36,324 nucleotides of DNA, from contig JAITWW010000113.1 in NCBI GenBank assembly GCA_031285085.1, forward strand, positions 1 to 36,324, in the 5' to 3' direction. Shown in pieces: positions 19,188 through 28,241 of the stretch (positions within the stretch are counted from its first letter, which is position 1; each line of letters begins with the position of its first letter). The stretch is from Candidatus Methanofilum arcanum. Its GTDB lineage: Archaea > Halobacteriota > Methanomicrobia > Methanomicrobiales > Methanospirillaceae. The position numbers and the translations under genes were made by a program. A model generated the notes under the pieces. It worked only from the letters and a program-made list of their open reading frames with translations. It was not told the origin of the DNA and searched no databases.

Positions 19188-19703
19188 TCAAAGCGCTTTG
19201 AAACTCATACGTTTTTCAATATAAGGGAGAAGACCTCCCATAGAGATAATCTCAAGCATACGTTCTGAAAGTGGCTGAGCCTGATAGGTCATGGTATTTT
19301 TAGATTCATCCTGTACAGTTACTTTACCCGTCTCAAGTGAGCATGTGATAGTATCACCGTCATGACATGTAATATCAGGAACCTCAAAAAGTGGAATGGC
19401 AAGATTTAGTGCATTTCTGAAAAATATCCTTGAAAACGAACGCGCAACAATTGCTTGCACACCAGCAAGCTGAATCGAGACCGCAGCCTGCTCCCGTGAT
19501 GACCCACACCCAAAATTTTTTCCTGCAACAATGATACATCCATTTAAGCGTGCATGCAGCGTTGTATCAAGATCCTCAAATATATGATCAGCCCAGATCT
19601 GTGCATCTTTTGTTCGCAGATAACGCCCAGCAATGATGAGATCTGTATCGATATCATCTCCAAGACAGACTGCAGGTGCTTGTATTGTGTTGAATACGTG
19701 CAT
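19188..19703 (-). CDS. hacB: Homoaconitase / isopropylmalate isomerase-type small subunit (HacB/AksE-like)
   Basis: GDDIDTDLIIAGRYLRTKD, AGKNFGCGSSREQA; YLRT loop; ATG overlaps the hacA stop. Confidence 0.85.
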   Translation of the reverse strand: MHVFNTIQAPAVCLGDDIDTDLIIAGRYLRTKDAQIWADHIFEDLDTTLHARLNGCIIVAGKNFGCGSSREQAAVSIQLAGVQAIVARSFSRIFFRNALNLAIPLFEVPDITCHDGDTITCSLETGKVTVQDESKNTMTYQAQPLSERMLEIISMGGLLPYIEKRMSFKAL

Positions 19704-20917
19704 TATAAGACCTCCAGGGGATCTGTAATCACACCACATATAGCACTCACGGCAGCCGTTGTCACTGATGAGAGGAAGTACGAAGCATCAACACCCATTC
19801 TATTTTTGAAGTTTCGATTTGCAGTTGAAAGCCCAACCTCTCCCTTTCCGAGAACTCCTTGATGAGTTCCAAGACATGCTGCGCATCCAGGGGGAACAAG
19901 GATACAACCAGCGTCAATGAAGCTATCAATGACACCAGCCTGCAAAGCCTGTTGATAGGTACGGCGTGATGCTGGTGCAATAATTGTTCGAACAGAAACA
20001 GTCTCTCCTTTTAAGATCTCTGCAGCACGCAATAGATCTTCATATCTTCCATTTGTGCAGGTTCCAATAAACACCTGATCCAACTCGGTATCTGCGTACT
20101 TGTGCACAGGAACAACAGAGTCCACCCGATGGGGAACTGCAAGAAGCGGAACGATATCATCAAGTACGACATCAAACTCACGTGTGTATATTGGATCTTG
20201 TGGTTGTTGGTGTTTACAGTGAGTTCCGTACTGTGCCATATAGGTTTCAGTCACATGATCAGCATAAAACAGTCCCGTCTTTCCACCTGCTTCTATTGCC
20301 ATATTCGTAAGCGTCATGCGTTCAGTCATACTCAGCCCTGCACATCCCTCTCCAACAAATTCAAGCGCCTGATAGGTTGCTCCATCCATACCAAGTGTGC
20401 TTACATACCACAGCGCCAGATCCTTTGCCTCTGCACCACGTGAAAAGCTTCCGTGAAGGTGAAAACCAATACTTTCAGGAACACGAAACCAGGTCTCCCC
20501 AAGAGCCCAGAGACCCGCCATATCAGTTGCACCAACTCCTGTTGCAAACGCACCAAATGCTCCAAGTGTACAGGAGTGAGAATCAGCTCCTACAATGATC
20601 TCGCCAGGCGCCACATGCCCTTCAGCCATGTACTGATGACAGATCCCACCTCCAGCATCGGAAAAGTGAAACTGTTGCTGCTTGCAAAAGTTACGAAGTT
20701 CACGTTGCAGTGTGGCAACCTCAGAGGTGTTTGCCGGTGTATTATGATCAAAAATAACATAGACACGATAGGGGGCTTTTACGCCTTTCCCACCGAGTCT
20801 ATCCCAAACAAGCTTTGTCTGAATACCAGTGCCGTCATGGACGTACATGCGATCAACTTGTCGATCTATGTAGGTACCTGCTTCTGCACCAAGAATTTGC
20901 TCTGATAATGTTCCCAT
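19703..20917 (-). CDS. hacA: Homoaconitase / isopropylmalate isomerase-type large subunit (HacA/AksD-like)
   Basis: VGADSHSCTLGAFGAFATGVGATDMA, VFIGTCTNGRYEDL, PPGCAACLGTHQGVL. Confidence 0.88.
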   Translation of the reverse strand: MGTLSEQILGAEAGTYIDRQVDRMYVHDGTGIQTKLVWDRLGGKGVKAPYRVYVIFDHNTPANTSEVATLQRELRNFCKQQQFHFSDAGGGICHQYMAEGHVAPGEIIVGADSHSCTLGAFGAFATGVGATDMAGLWALGETWFRVPESIGFHLHGSFSRGAEAKDLALWYVSTLGMDGATYQALEFVGEGCAGLSMTERMTLTNMAIEAGGKTGLFYADHVTETYMAQYGTHCKHQQPQDPIYTREFDVVLDDIVPLLAVPHRVDSVVPVHKYADTELDQVFIGTCTNGRYEDLLRAAEILKGETVSVRTIIAPASRRTYQQALQAGVIDSFIDAGCILVPPGCAACLGTHQGVLGKGEVGLSTANRNFKNRMGVDASYFLSSVTTAAVSAICGVITDPLEVL

Positions 20918-20939
20918 TGTTCCCTCTCACTGTCTGTTT

Positions 20940-22064
20940 TTACTGAATCCCAACCACTTTTTGAATGCATGCAGTAAGAAATTCTGGAGTTACCACACCT
21001 TTTCCCTCACTATGCTGTTTAATATCAGCAAGAATAGCATCTACCTTTTCTTCAGGCACTGAGTACCCGGAGGTTGAGAGCACATGGATGAGAGCTTTTC
21101 TTCCGGTATGCTTTCCAAGAAGGAATTTTCGGGTGGTTCCAAGAAGAGCAGGCTGAATGTACTCATATGTCTGTGGATCCTCAAGCATGGCAGCGATATG
21201 AATGCCACTCTCATGTGCAAATGCATGATCTCCAACGATCGGTTTCGTAACTGGGATTGGAATGCCGGTATACTCTGCAACCATCTCTGAGAGAGCAGGA
21301 ATCTCAGTAAGATCATATCGATCCACTCCTCCTTTGAGTCGAATCCCAACCAAAACCTCCTCTAACCGAGCATTTCCACATCTCTCACCAATTCCATTCA
21401 CGGTCGTGTGAAGCTGAAATGCACCAAGTTGAGCTGCGGTAAGTGTGTTTGCAGTGGCACATCCAAGATCATTATGACAATGAATCGCAAGGGGAAGCGA
21501 GATCTGAGGGAGGATTGTCTGCAATCGCTCTTGTAAATCTAATGGTGTTAAGCATCCTGTTGTATCAGCAAATGTCAGCAGCGTGGCATGATGTTCTGCA
21601 ATCTCCTGATAAACCGAGATGAGAGCAGAAACATCTGTTCTCGAAGCATCTTCTGCCCCAAAACGAACCTGGAGACCGTGATCTACGGCGTAATCAACCT
21701 CAGTAGCAGCCCGTGCTACCATCTCTTCAAGGGGCTTTTTATATTTATGCTGGAGATGAGTAGGAGAGGTTGCCAGAAACAGGCTTACCATATCGACCTC
21801 AGCGGTAATGGCAGCTTCTAGATCTGAACGCATCGTTCTGGCGAGTCCACAGATCCTTGCATGTAACCCTTCTCGTGAGATTGCACGTACAGCTTTGCAT
21901 TCTTCTTCTGATATCACTGGAAACCCAGCTTCAATGACCTCAACACCAATAGCATCAAGCTGGTGTGCAATGGCAATCTTTTCTTCTTTGGTGAATGCAA
22001 CACCTGGGGTTTGTTCTCCATCACGCAGTGTTACATCACATATCTCAACATTCCACATATTCAT
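20940..22064 (-). CDS. aksA: Homocitrate synthase family protein (AksA-like)
   Basis: EICDVTLRDGEQTPGVAFTKEEKIAIAHQLDAIGVEVIEAGFPVIS; HCHNDLGCATANTLTAAQLGA; adjacent hacAB. Confidence 0.87.
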   Translation of the reverse strand: MNMWNVEICDVTLRDGEQTPGVAFTKEEKIAIAHQLDAIGVEVIEAGFPVISEEECKAVRAISREGLHARICGLARTMRSDLEAAITAEVDMVSLFLATSPTHLQHKYKKPLEEMVARAATEVDYAVDHGLQVRFGAEDASRTDVSALISVYQEIAEHHATLLTFADTTGCLTPLDLQERLQTILPQISLPLAIHCHNDLGCATANTLTAAQLGAFQLHTTVNGIGERCGNARLEEVLVGIRLKGGVDRYDLTEIPALSEMVAEYTGIPIPVTKPIVGDHAFAHESGIHIAAMLEDPQTYEYIQPALLGTTRKFLLGKHTGRKALIHVLSTSGYSVPEEKVDAILADIKQHSEGKGVVTPEFLTACIQKVVGIQ

Positions 22065-23223
22065 GATAAATCACCTCTTGGCAGTTTCCTTGGACTACAA
22101 ATGTTCTCGGTTCTTTTCTCTCCTGCATCGGCACTCCTATCGCGGACTGAATCTTTCGCAGCGCAGTACTGTCATCGCAGGTACATACATACGGGTTTGA
22201 AAAAGCGATATATGGCACAATATCAGATATTTTCTGTCCTCCTGTCATTCCCAGTTTGTAATTTTGTAAAACAACAGTTATTACTGGAATTTTTTGTTCA
22301 TAGATCTCAATGAGTGCCTGCAGTCCAGAGTGGAGGAGTGCATAATCTCCAATGAATGCAACACCGGTTGTATGAGCGGTTGCAATGGAGGAACCCATGC
22401 CATACGAGGCAAATCCAACGGTGTATGGAGTATTCATGAGAAGCACACAACATCCTGCATCACAGATGATGGGTTTTCCTGCTTCCTCAAACATATCAAA
22501 TAGAGCTCGAAATGAACAATCACGGCACAAAGAGAGGGATTTTTTTCTCCTTGAGCGGTGCGTATCAGCAGGTGTGAGATGAGGTGAAGGATGAATACAA
22601 GGGTACACAAGCCCACCTTGGTATCCATTCATCTGTTCTGTTATGTTCTGCACACGTACTCCTCGCCCATACATGGTACAATCTGGATCTGCAAGCCCAG
22701 TGCAGTTTTCTTTCTGTGGTTTCACAGATATCGAGTCGGTATTTGGTTCTGGTATTGTTATATGAGAACGAAGTTCAGTGTCTGTTACTCGTACGATGGT
22801 AATGCGGGAGAAGCGTTCAGAGGCTAAAAACGCCTCTTCGAGTGCCTCTCTTGGACTGTGCCCACACAGTTCTACCACGGCAGCTCTGGCAATTGGGCCA
22901 TAATATCGTGGGTCTTGGGCGGTTTGAGAGGCAGAGAGGTACTCATCATCTCCTGCAATTACTATGACACCAGCTTTTAATCCCTGGAATGTTGCATTGG
23001 CAAGGGGATCAGCAAGTGCATTCATGCCAACCTGTTTTACAATCACCGCAGCCCGCGTGCCTACGAGTGAGTGACCAAGTGCGAACTCTAAAGCGATTTT
23101 TTCATTTTTGACAATGGTTGCATGAGCCTGTTCACAAAGAGCAGATACCGGAAACCCTGGGACGCAATAGGTTGGAATGCCGCTTTTTTTGAGTATTGTT
23201 CCGAGTGCGTGTTCAATTTTCAT
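22045..23223 (-). CDS. Short IorA-like ThDP-dependent enzyme (candidate 2-oxoacid decarboxylase)
   Basis: PYR-domain Glu (NEKIALEFALGHSLVGTRAAVIVKQVGMNALADPL); ThDP motif GDYALLHSGLQALIEIYEQKIPVITVVLQNYKLGMTGGQ; lacks C-terminal ferredoxin domain. Confidence 0.75.
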   Translation of the reverse strand: MKIEHALGTILKKSGIPTYCVPGFPVSALCEQAHATIVKNEKIALEFALGHSLVGTRAAVIVKQVGMNALADPLANATFQGLKAGVIVIAGDDEYLSASQTAQDPRYYGPIARAAVVELCGHSPREALEEAFLASERFSRITIVRVTDTELRSHITIPEPNTDSISVKPQKENCTGLADPDCTMYGRGVRVQNITEQMNGYQGGLVYPCIHPSPHLTPADTHRSRRKKSLSLCRDCSFRALFDMFEEAGKPIICDAGCCVLLMNTPYTVGFASYGMGSSIATAHTTGVAFIGDYALLHSGLQALIEIYEQKIPVITVVLQNYKLGMTGGQKISDIVPYIAFSNPYVCTCDDSTALRKIQSAIGVPMQERKEPRTFVVQGNCQEVIYHEYVEC

Positions 23224-23267
23224 TTTTGTGGGATGGGTGTTTTTGATCTTGTTCCTTCAGGAGATGT

Positions 23268-24251
23268 TCATGAGTCTCTTCCAACAACGAGATCACATCC
23301 ACCACAGCGTGGGCACATGGTCTTACAGAGGGAAGGGTCAAGCTCTGCACTTCCAAGTGCTTTTGTCATGATCTCATGCATTGCAAGTAGGCGTTTTGAA
23401 TCAGGACGATGGTACCCTTCTGCCTCAAGTTCGGCATGTGGGCTTAAGGGGCGAATGATGGGAATGACTCCAAGATCGCAGAGTTCGTAAATACATGCTT
23501 CCATCTCCTGATCACTCTCTCCAAGCCCGAGAATTACATTTGAAAATACATGTCCTTTTCCAAACAAGGGAACAGAGGCTGCAAGTGCAAAGAGCAGTAC
23601 ATCTCGATTGCTTTCTGGACAGAATTTTGCCAGAATATCAGCAGTTGCTGCCTCAAGGTTAAATTTGACTTCACACGCTCCTGCTTCATACAGGCGCATG
23701 GCGCTTTTTTCTGTTGGATAGATAGAGACCCCAATTGGAAGCTCTGGGAACTCATCCCGAAGCCTTGTTACTACTGAGACTGTGTTCTCCTCTTCTTCCT
23801 CCACACTGTGCATGATCCCAGAGGTCAGCGATATCGCACGTACAGATCCATACTCCTGCTGTTTTTGAATCATGTGCACGATCTCATCATTGCTCTTTCT
23901 GCGTCCTGCAAGGGATGGAACATTACAGTACTTGCATGAAAAGATGCAAGAACCAGAGATCGTGATATATGCTTGTTCTGGACAGTGTAAGGAAGCAGGT
24001 TCGAGCTTTGCAATATGTTGTTCATTGTGTAAGGTGAATGAGACAACTCCTCCTCCACGGTGGGAGAGCAGGACAGATCCTGTTTTTGAGAGAGAGAGTT
24101 TGACACGATGACCATGATAGTTGAGAAATACCGCTCCATCACCTCCTGCACCAGGGCCTGCTATTGACTGACTTACAAACTGGTGCCACGAAGCACCGGA
24201 TATCTGAGCTGTTCCAGCAGCGAGCAAGTCTGCTTTTGTGTTTATCCACAT
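23268..24251 (-). CDS. Radical SAM protein of unknown function with extra C-terminal Cys cluster
   Basis: SGSCIFSCKYCNVP (CxxxCxxC); C-terminal SLCKTMCPRCGGCDLV; overlaps the mmp11-like gene. Confidence 0.85.
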   Translation of the reverse strand: MWINTKADLLAAGTAQISGASWHQFVSQSIAGPGAGGDGAVFLNYHGHRVKLSLSKTGSVLLSHRGGGVVSFTLHNEQHIAKLEPASLHCPEQAYITISGSCIFSCKYCNVPSLAGRRKSNDEIVHMIQKQQEYGSVRAISLTSGIMHSVEEEEENTVSVVTRLRDEFPELPIGVSIYPTEKSAMRLYEAGACEVKFNLEAATADILAKFCPESNRDVLLFALAASVPLFGKGHVFSNVILGLGESDQEMEACIYELCDLGVIPIIRPLSPHAELEAEGYHRPDSKRLLAMHEIMTKALGSAELDPSLCKTMCPRCGGCDLVVGRDS

Positions 24252-25150
24252 AATTCAAGTGCCTCCTCAAACTTCGTATAAAAAGGAATGGCGGCGATTG
24301 CACCTACCAGACCTCTGCCCATCATTGGCGTTGAAAGACCAGGGACTGCAGTGTCTCCTAGATACTGAGCCCTGGTATCGCCGTGATCAACATATCCCTG
24401 CTTTACTCTCCAACCATAGGGGAGAAGAGCATCTGGGGAGAATCCAACATAGACTGCCATGCCTGTCTCCGAAGAGAGGGTGTAGGCTTTGAGCAACTCT
24501 GAGAACTGCTCAATAAGTGAGGCTTGCGAGGTGGTTGCAAACTCGACAACTAATGCCACACAGTTTTTTGTGCGAAACTCCACTGGATATAACTGGACAA
24601 TGGTGTGTGAGAGGTACTGGTGCTCAGGGTTGTTTGTTTCTATGACACGTGCAATATTATGGACAAGTGTCCATGTCGCTCCCTCTTCGGCAGTATCGGT
24701 GTCATCAACACCGATGAGAACACGAGTATTTTTTGCAAGTACAATCATTGATCCGGCTGTTTTTCCTCCTCCTGATTCAGTGTACTCTGAACGAAGAACA
24801 CCTCCCGCAGATGCGCGGCAGATAGATGCTCCAACTCCTCCTCCTCCAAGACCAAGATAAGAGATGTAGATCTCATCTCCTTTGATCTGCGCTCCTGAGA
24901 TTCCAGCGGGAAAAACAGAACCCTGGAGGTCTAACGAGATATTTCCGGTATGGAGAATGTATCTTGTGGTGTTCGCAACCGTTCTCACAGAAGTTACAAG
25001 TGGGCTTTTTTGATACTGTGTCTTTGCCCACATTGCACCGCCTACACAATCGAACTGTTCAATAAGCTCAATTTCTTTTTCAGATTCACTTCCAATGGCA
25101 GTTATTTTTGGATATGTAATGCTGTAGGGGTTTTCTATTGTGAGAGTCAT
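24242..25150 (-). CDS. Methanogenesis marker protein 11-like
   Basis: Recognised pattern: FDCVGGAMWAKTQYQKSPLV, Gly-rich LGLGGGGVGAS, VLIGVDDTDTAEEGATW, GRGLVGAIAAIPF. Confidence 0.75.
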   Translation of the reverse strand: MTLTIENPYSITYPKITAIGSESEKEIELIEQFDCVGGAMWAKTQYQKSPLVTSVRTVANTTRYILHTGNISLDLQGSVFPAGISGAQIKGDEIYISYLGLGGGGVGASICRASAGGVLRSEYTESGGGKTAGSMIVLAKNTRVLIGVDDTDTAEEGATWTLVHNIARVIETNNPEHQYLSHTIVQLYPVEFRTKNCVALVVEFATTSQASLIEQFSELLKAYTLSSETGMAVYVGFSPDALLPYGWRVKQGYVDHGDTRAQYLGDTAVPGLSTPMMGRGLVGAIAAIPFYTKFEEALELCG

Positions 25151-25272
25151 TGTTTGTCACCGAATATTTCGTTGACAGAATTTTCGGCATCAAAGAATAT
25201 AAAGTTTCGGTCAGAGAGTGAATGAAAGAGTCAAAAAGGTATGAGAGAAAAGGGAGCTGATGCTTTTTTCTC

Positions 25273-26484
25273 TTATGAAGTTGTATTCTGGGAGGATAAT
25301 CGTTTTTCGATGAGATCCATATCAGCTCCTGAGAATCTGTTTCGAATGATCTCAAGTACCCGTTTTCGATAGATCTCTTCGATCTGTTCTGGTGTGGTGA
25401 TGCCTTTGTTTAGGATCTGGGGTCGTCTCTGCAACGACTGATTAAACATTGGCTCTGCATAATGGAATGCTCGTCCTTCTCCAAGCGCAAAGAGAAACTT
25501 TCGAATCGTGAGTCTTGGCATTGTTTCCATGTGTGTGGAGATGGTGTTTATCATATCAGTCATTGAAACCGGAGATCTCTCAAGGAAGCAGGAAAGTAGG
25601 CTTTTTGAGAGTTCAAGGCGTGTCTTTAGATCAAAGGGGTATCTTAGATTTTTTGTGATGAACTCCAGGATCTCGTCTTTGGTGCATGATGATTGAAGAG
25701 GGATATCTCCAGAACGTTTGAATAGCACTTGGGGGTGTCCAAGTGAAGAGGTTGAGATCTCCTCAATGAGGTCTCCTTCAAATGATTCCATAAACTCAGT
25801 GAAGCTATGAAATCCTAAACTTCCTTCTGAGAAGGAGGGTTGCAGTCGAAGGAGTTCATTTTTGAGGAGCGAAAATAATATTGCTTCATCTGGATTTTTC
25901 GAACGGATATATCTAATAAGGAGATCACGTCCTTTTCGAAGTGAGCTTGTGAGTACCTCTGATTCTTCGTCTGGCTCTTCATGTGCATCAAAATCTGGCA
26001 GTAAGAATACGCCAAGTAAGGTATCCAATGATTGATACTCAGAACAGTTATCTCTGATAGTATCTCCCACAGAGTCATCAAATCCCGTGAGATAGACTTT
26101 TTTTCCTCGCGCAAGGACGCGCCGAATGAGGGGGAGAAAGTCGGTATCGCCGGATCCAATCATTACCGCATCAAGTGGGTAAAACTGCATATCTTCAAGG
26201 ACATCAATGCTCATCTGAATGTCTGCGCCGTTTTTACCACGATGTGATGTTCCAGGTAGGTATTTGAGTTCAAAGCCGTATTTTATGAGATGTCTGATAT
26301 AGCGATTGTTGTCAGGCCGAGCCCAATCAGCATATGCCTTTTTTATACTGATTGTTCCTTTTGTAGCTCCATAATCTAGGAGAGGTCCAAGTTTTAAGGG
26401 GCGTTCAATGTGTGAAAAGACTTGATCTGCTGAAATTGCAAGATTTTCAAAGTCGAGGTAGATAGCAAGCTGGTGGGAGCTCAT
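25273..26484 (-). CDS. NYN-domain putative ribonuclease with LOTUS/OST-HTH-like middle domain
   Basis: AIYLDFENLAISA, NGADIQMSIDVLEDM, VMIGSGDTDFLPLIRRVLARGKKVYLTG; then LFSLLKNELLRLQPSFSEGSLGFHSFTEFMESFEGDLIEE. Confidence 0.75.
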   Translation of the reverse strand: MSSHQLAIYLDFENLAISADQVFSHIERPLKLGPLLDYGATKGTISIKKAYADWARPDNNRYIRHLIKYGFELKYLPGTSHRGKNGADIQMSIDVLEDMQFYPLDAVMIGSGDTDFLPLIRRVLARGKKVYLTGFDDSVGDTIRDNCSEYQSLDTLLGVFLLPDFDAHEEPDEESEVLTSSLRKGRDLLIRYIRSKNPDEAILFSLLKNELLRLQPSFSEGSLGFHSFTEFMESFEGDLIEEISTSSLGHPQVLFKRSGDIPLQSSCTKDEILEFITKNLRYPFDLKTRLELSKSLLSCFLERSPVSMTDMINTISTHMETMPRLTIRKFLFALGEGRAFHYAEPMFNQSLQRRPQILNKGITTPEQIEEIYRKRVLEIIRNRFSGADMDLIEKRLSSQNTTS

Positions 26485-26746
26485 ATGTCGTACGCCTTTT
26501 GGTGATATTCTTGATTCATAACAAGGTGAAAGAGGTGTGTACTTGGTTTTATGTGATGATCTCTTGTCATGTGTTTCATAGTGGTTGTGTTTGATTGTTC
26601 ATAAAATGAGTGTGTGAAGAATGAAATATATTTTTCTAAAGGACTTTTCATACCATTCAGAAAAATCTAAAAATGTGGGGTTGTTCCAAAAAAACTCATT
26701 TGAGGTTGCTTGTATGATAGTACTTCTGCTAGCAACTTTTCAAAGT

Positions 26747-26769
26747 AAAAAGAGAGGATCTTCTCTTTT
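26747..26769 (-). terminator. Intrinsic-terminator-like hairpin downstream of ahcY
   Basis: Minus strand AAAAGAGA agatcc TCTCTTTT, 8-bp stem ending in a T-tract, just past the ahcY stop. Confidence 0.45.
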
Positions 26770-26801
26770 CTTCTCTCGTTTAATCTTTTATTTTTGCTGG
26801 A

Positions 26802-28028
26802 TTATGTCCCAATATCCCAGCTTTCACTGTATTTTTTCTGTTCTTCACTCAAAGAATCAATAGAGAGATCAAGTGAAGCAAGCTTCAGGGAAGCAACTTC
26901 CATGTCAATATCAACAGGTACCTCATGAACACCAGGCTTTAACGCCTTTCCATGCTTTGCAATATACAAAACCCCTAATGCTTGTAATCCAAAGGAAAGA
27001 TCCATAACCTCAATAGGATGCCCCATTCCTTTTGGTGTTGCAAGATTGACAAGACGACCCTCAGCAAGTACATGGATCTTCTTGTTCCTGAGTGTATAAC
27101 TGTCAATACCATCACGGCGGTCGATGGTGCGTGCGTTCTGTTCTAACCACAGTTGATCGATTTCAACATTAAAATGTCCTGCATTCGCAAGAATAGCACC
27201 ATTTTTCATCGCTCCAAAGTGCTGAGCTGTAATGATAGAAGTGTTTCCTGTTGTTGTGATATAGATATCTCCAAAACGGGTTGCTTCTTCCATCGTCATC
27301 ACATGAAATCCTTCCATATATGCCTCAAGAGCACGGCGTGGATCTATCTCGGTTACGATGACCTTTGCTCCAAGTCCGCTTGCTTTTCGTGCAATACCTC
27401 GTCCACAGTATCCAAACCCAGCAACAACAACCCATTTTCCAGCGATCATATTATTGGTTGTGATCATGATTGCGGTAAGTGCGCTCTCCCCTGTACCATG
27501 AACATTATCAAAAAATCGTTTCATAGGGGTATCATTTACGGCGAGAACTGGAAATTTCAATTTTCCTTCCGCTTCCATCGCGCGCAGTCGATGAATACCT
27601 GTTGTTGTTTCTTCGCATGCACCAATTACTGATGGAAGAATGTCTCCTCTTGAGGTATGCAGTCGGTGAATGAGATCCATCCCATCATCGATTGTGATCA
27701 CAGGCTTTGCATCAAGAACCTTATCGATTGCTGCGTAGTACTCTTCGGTCGAACAGGCGCGTTGTGCAAAACAATGTACATGATCATACTCATTCAATGC
27801 CTGAGCTACGTCATCTTGTGTAGAAAGAGGATTGCATCCCGAAATATAGACCTCAGCGCCTCCTGCTGCGAGAGTCAGTACGAGATTTGCTGTTTTAGCT
27901 TCGACATGAAGTGCCATTCCGATCGTAGTACCTGCAAATGGCTGTTCTTTTTTAAATGTCTCAGTAATACTGTCAAGCACTGGCATGTACTGGCGTGCCC
28001 ACTCGATTTTTTGTTTGCCTGTATTCAT
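26802..28028 (-). CDS. ahcY: Adenosylhomocysteinase (SAH/SIH hydrolase)
   Basis: GTGESALTAIMITTNNMIAGKWVVVAGFGYCGRGIARKASGLGAKVIVTEIDP; NAGHFNVEID; LVNLATPKGMGHPIEVMDLSF. Confidence 0.93.
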   Translation of the reverse strand: MNTGKQKIEWARQYMPVLDSITETFKKEQPFAGTTIGMALHVEAKTANLVLTLAAGGAEVYISGCNPLSTQDDVAQALNEYDHVHCFAQRACSTEEYYAAIDKVLDAKPVITIDDGMDLIHRLHTSRGDILPSVIGACEETTTGIHRLRAMEAEGKLKFPVLAVNDTPMKRFFDNVHGTGESALTAIMITTNNMIAGKWVVVAGFGYCGRGIARKASGLGAKVIVTEIDPRRALEAYMEGFHVMTMEEATRFGDIYITTTGNTSIITAQHFGAMKNGAILANAGHFNVEIDQLWLEQNARTIDRRDGIDSYTLRNKKIHVLAEGRLVNLATPKGMGHPIEVMDLSFGLQALGVLYIAKHGKALKPGVHEVPVDIDMEVASLKLASLDLSIDSLSEEQKKYSESWDIGT

Positions 28029-28241
28029 ACTATTTCAGTAAGATATAGGTGGTATGCATACAAAAGAACTTTTACTCGGGCTTCTCAGCATATTTTGGAA
28101 GCGTTATCTATATAACCTCTTATGAAGAAAATATAAAGGACTTCTTTGGAAACATTCCAGAGTGAGCGGGACAATATTCTTCATTTTAAATCTCACTTGA
28201 ATGACATTTTGATTGAACATAGATAGAAAATATCGATTTAT

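Noticed and set aside
26621-26863. 80-aa plus-strand ORF
   Set aside because: Runs through the ahcY terminator hairpin into antisense of ahcY; Phe/Ser/Lys-rich and probably spurious.
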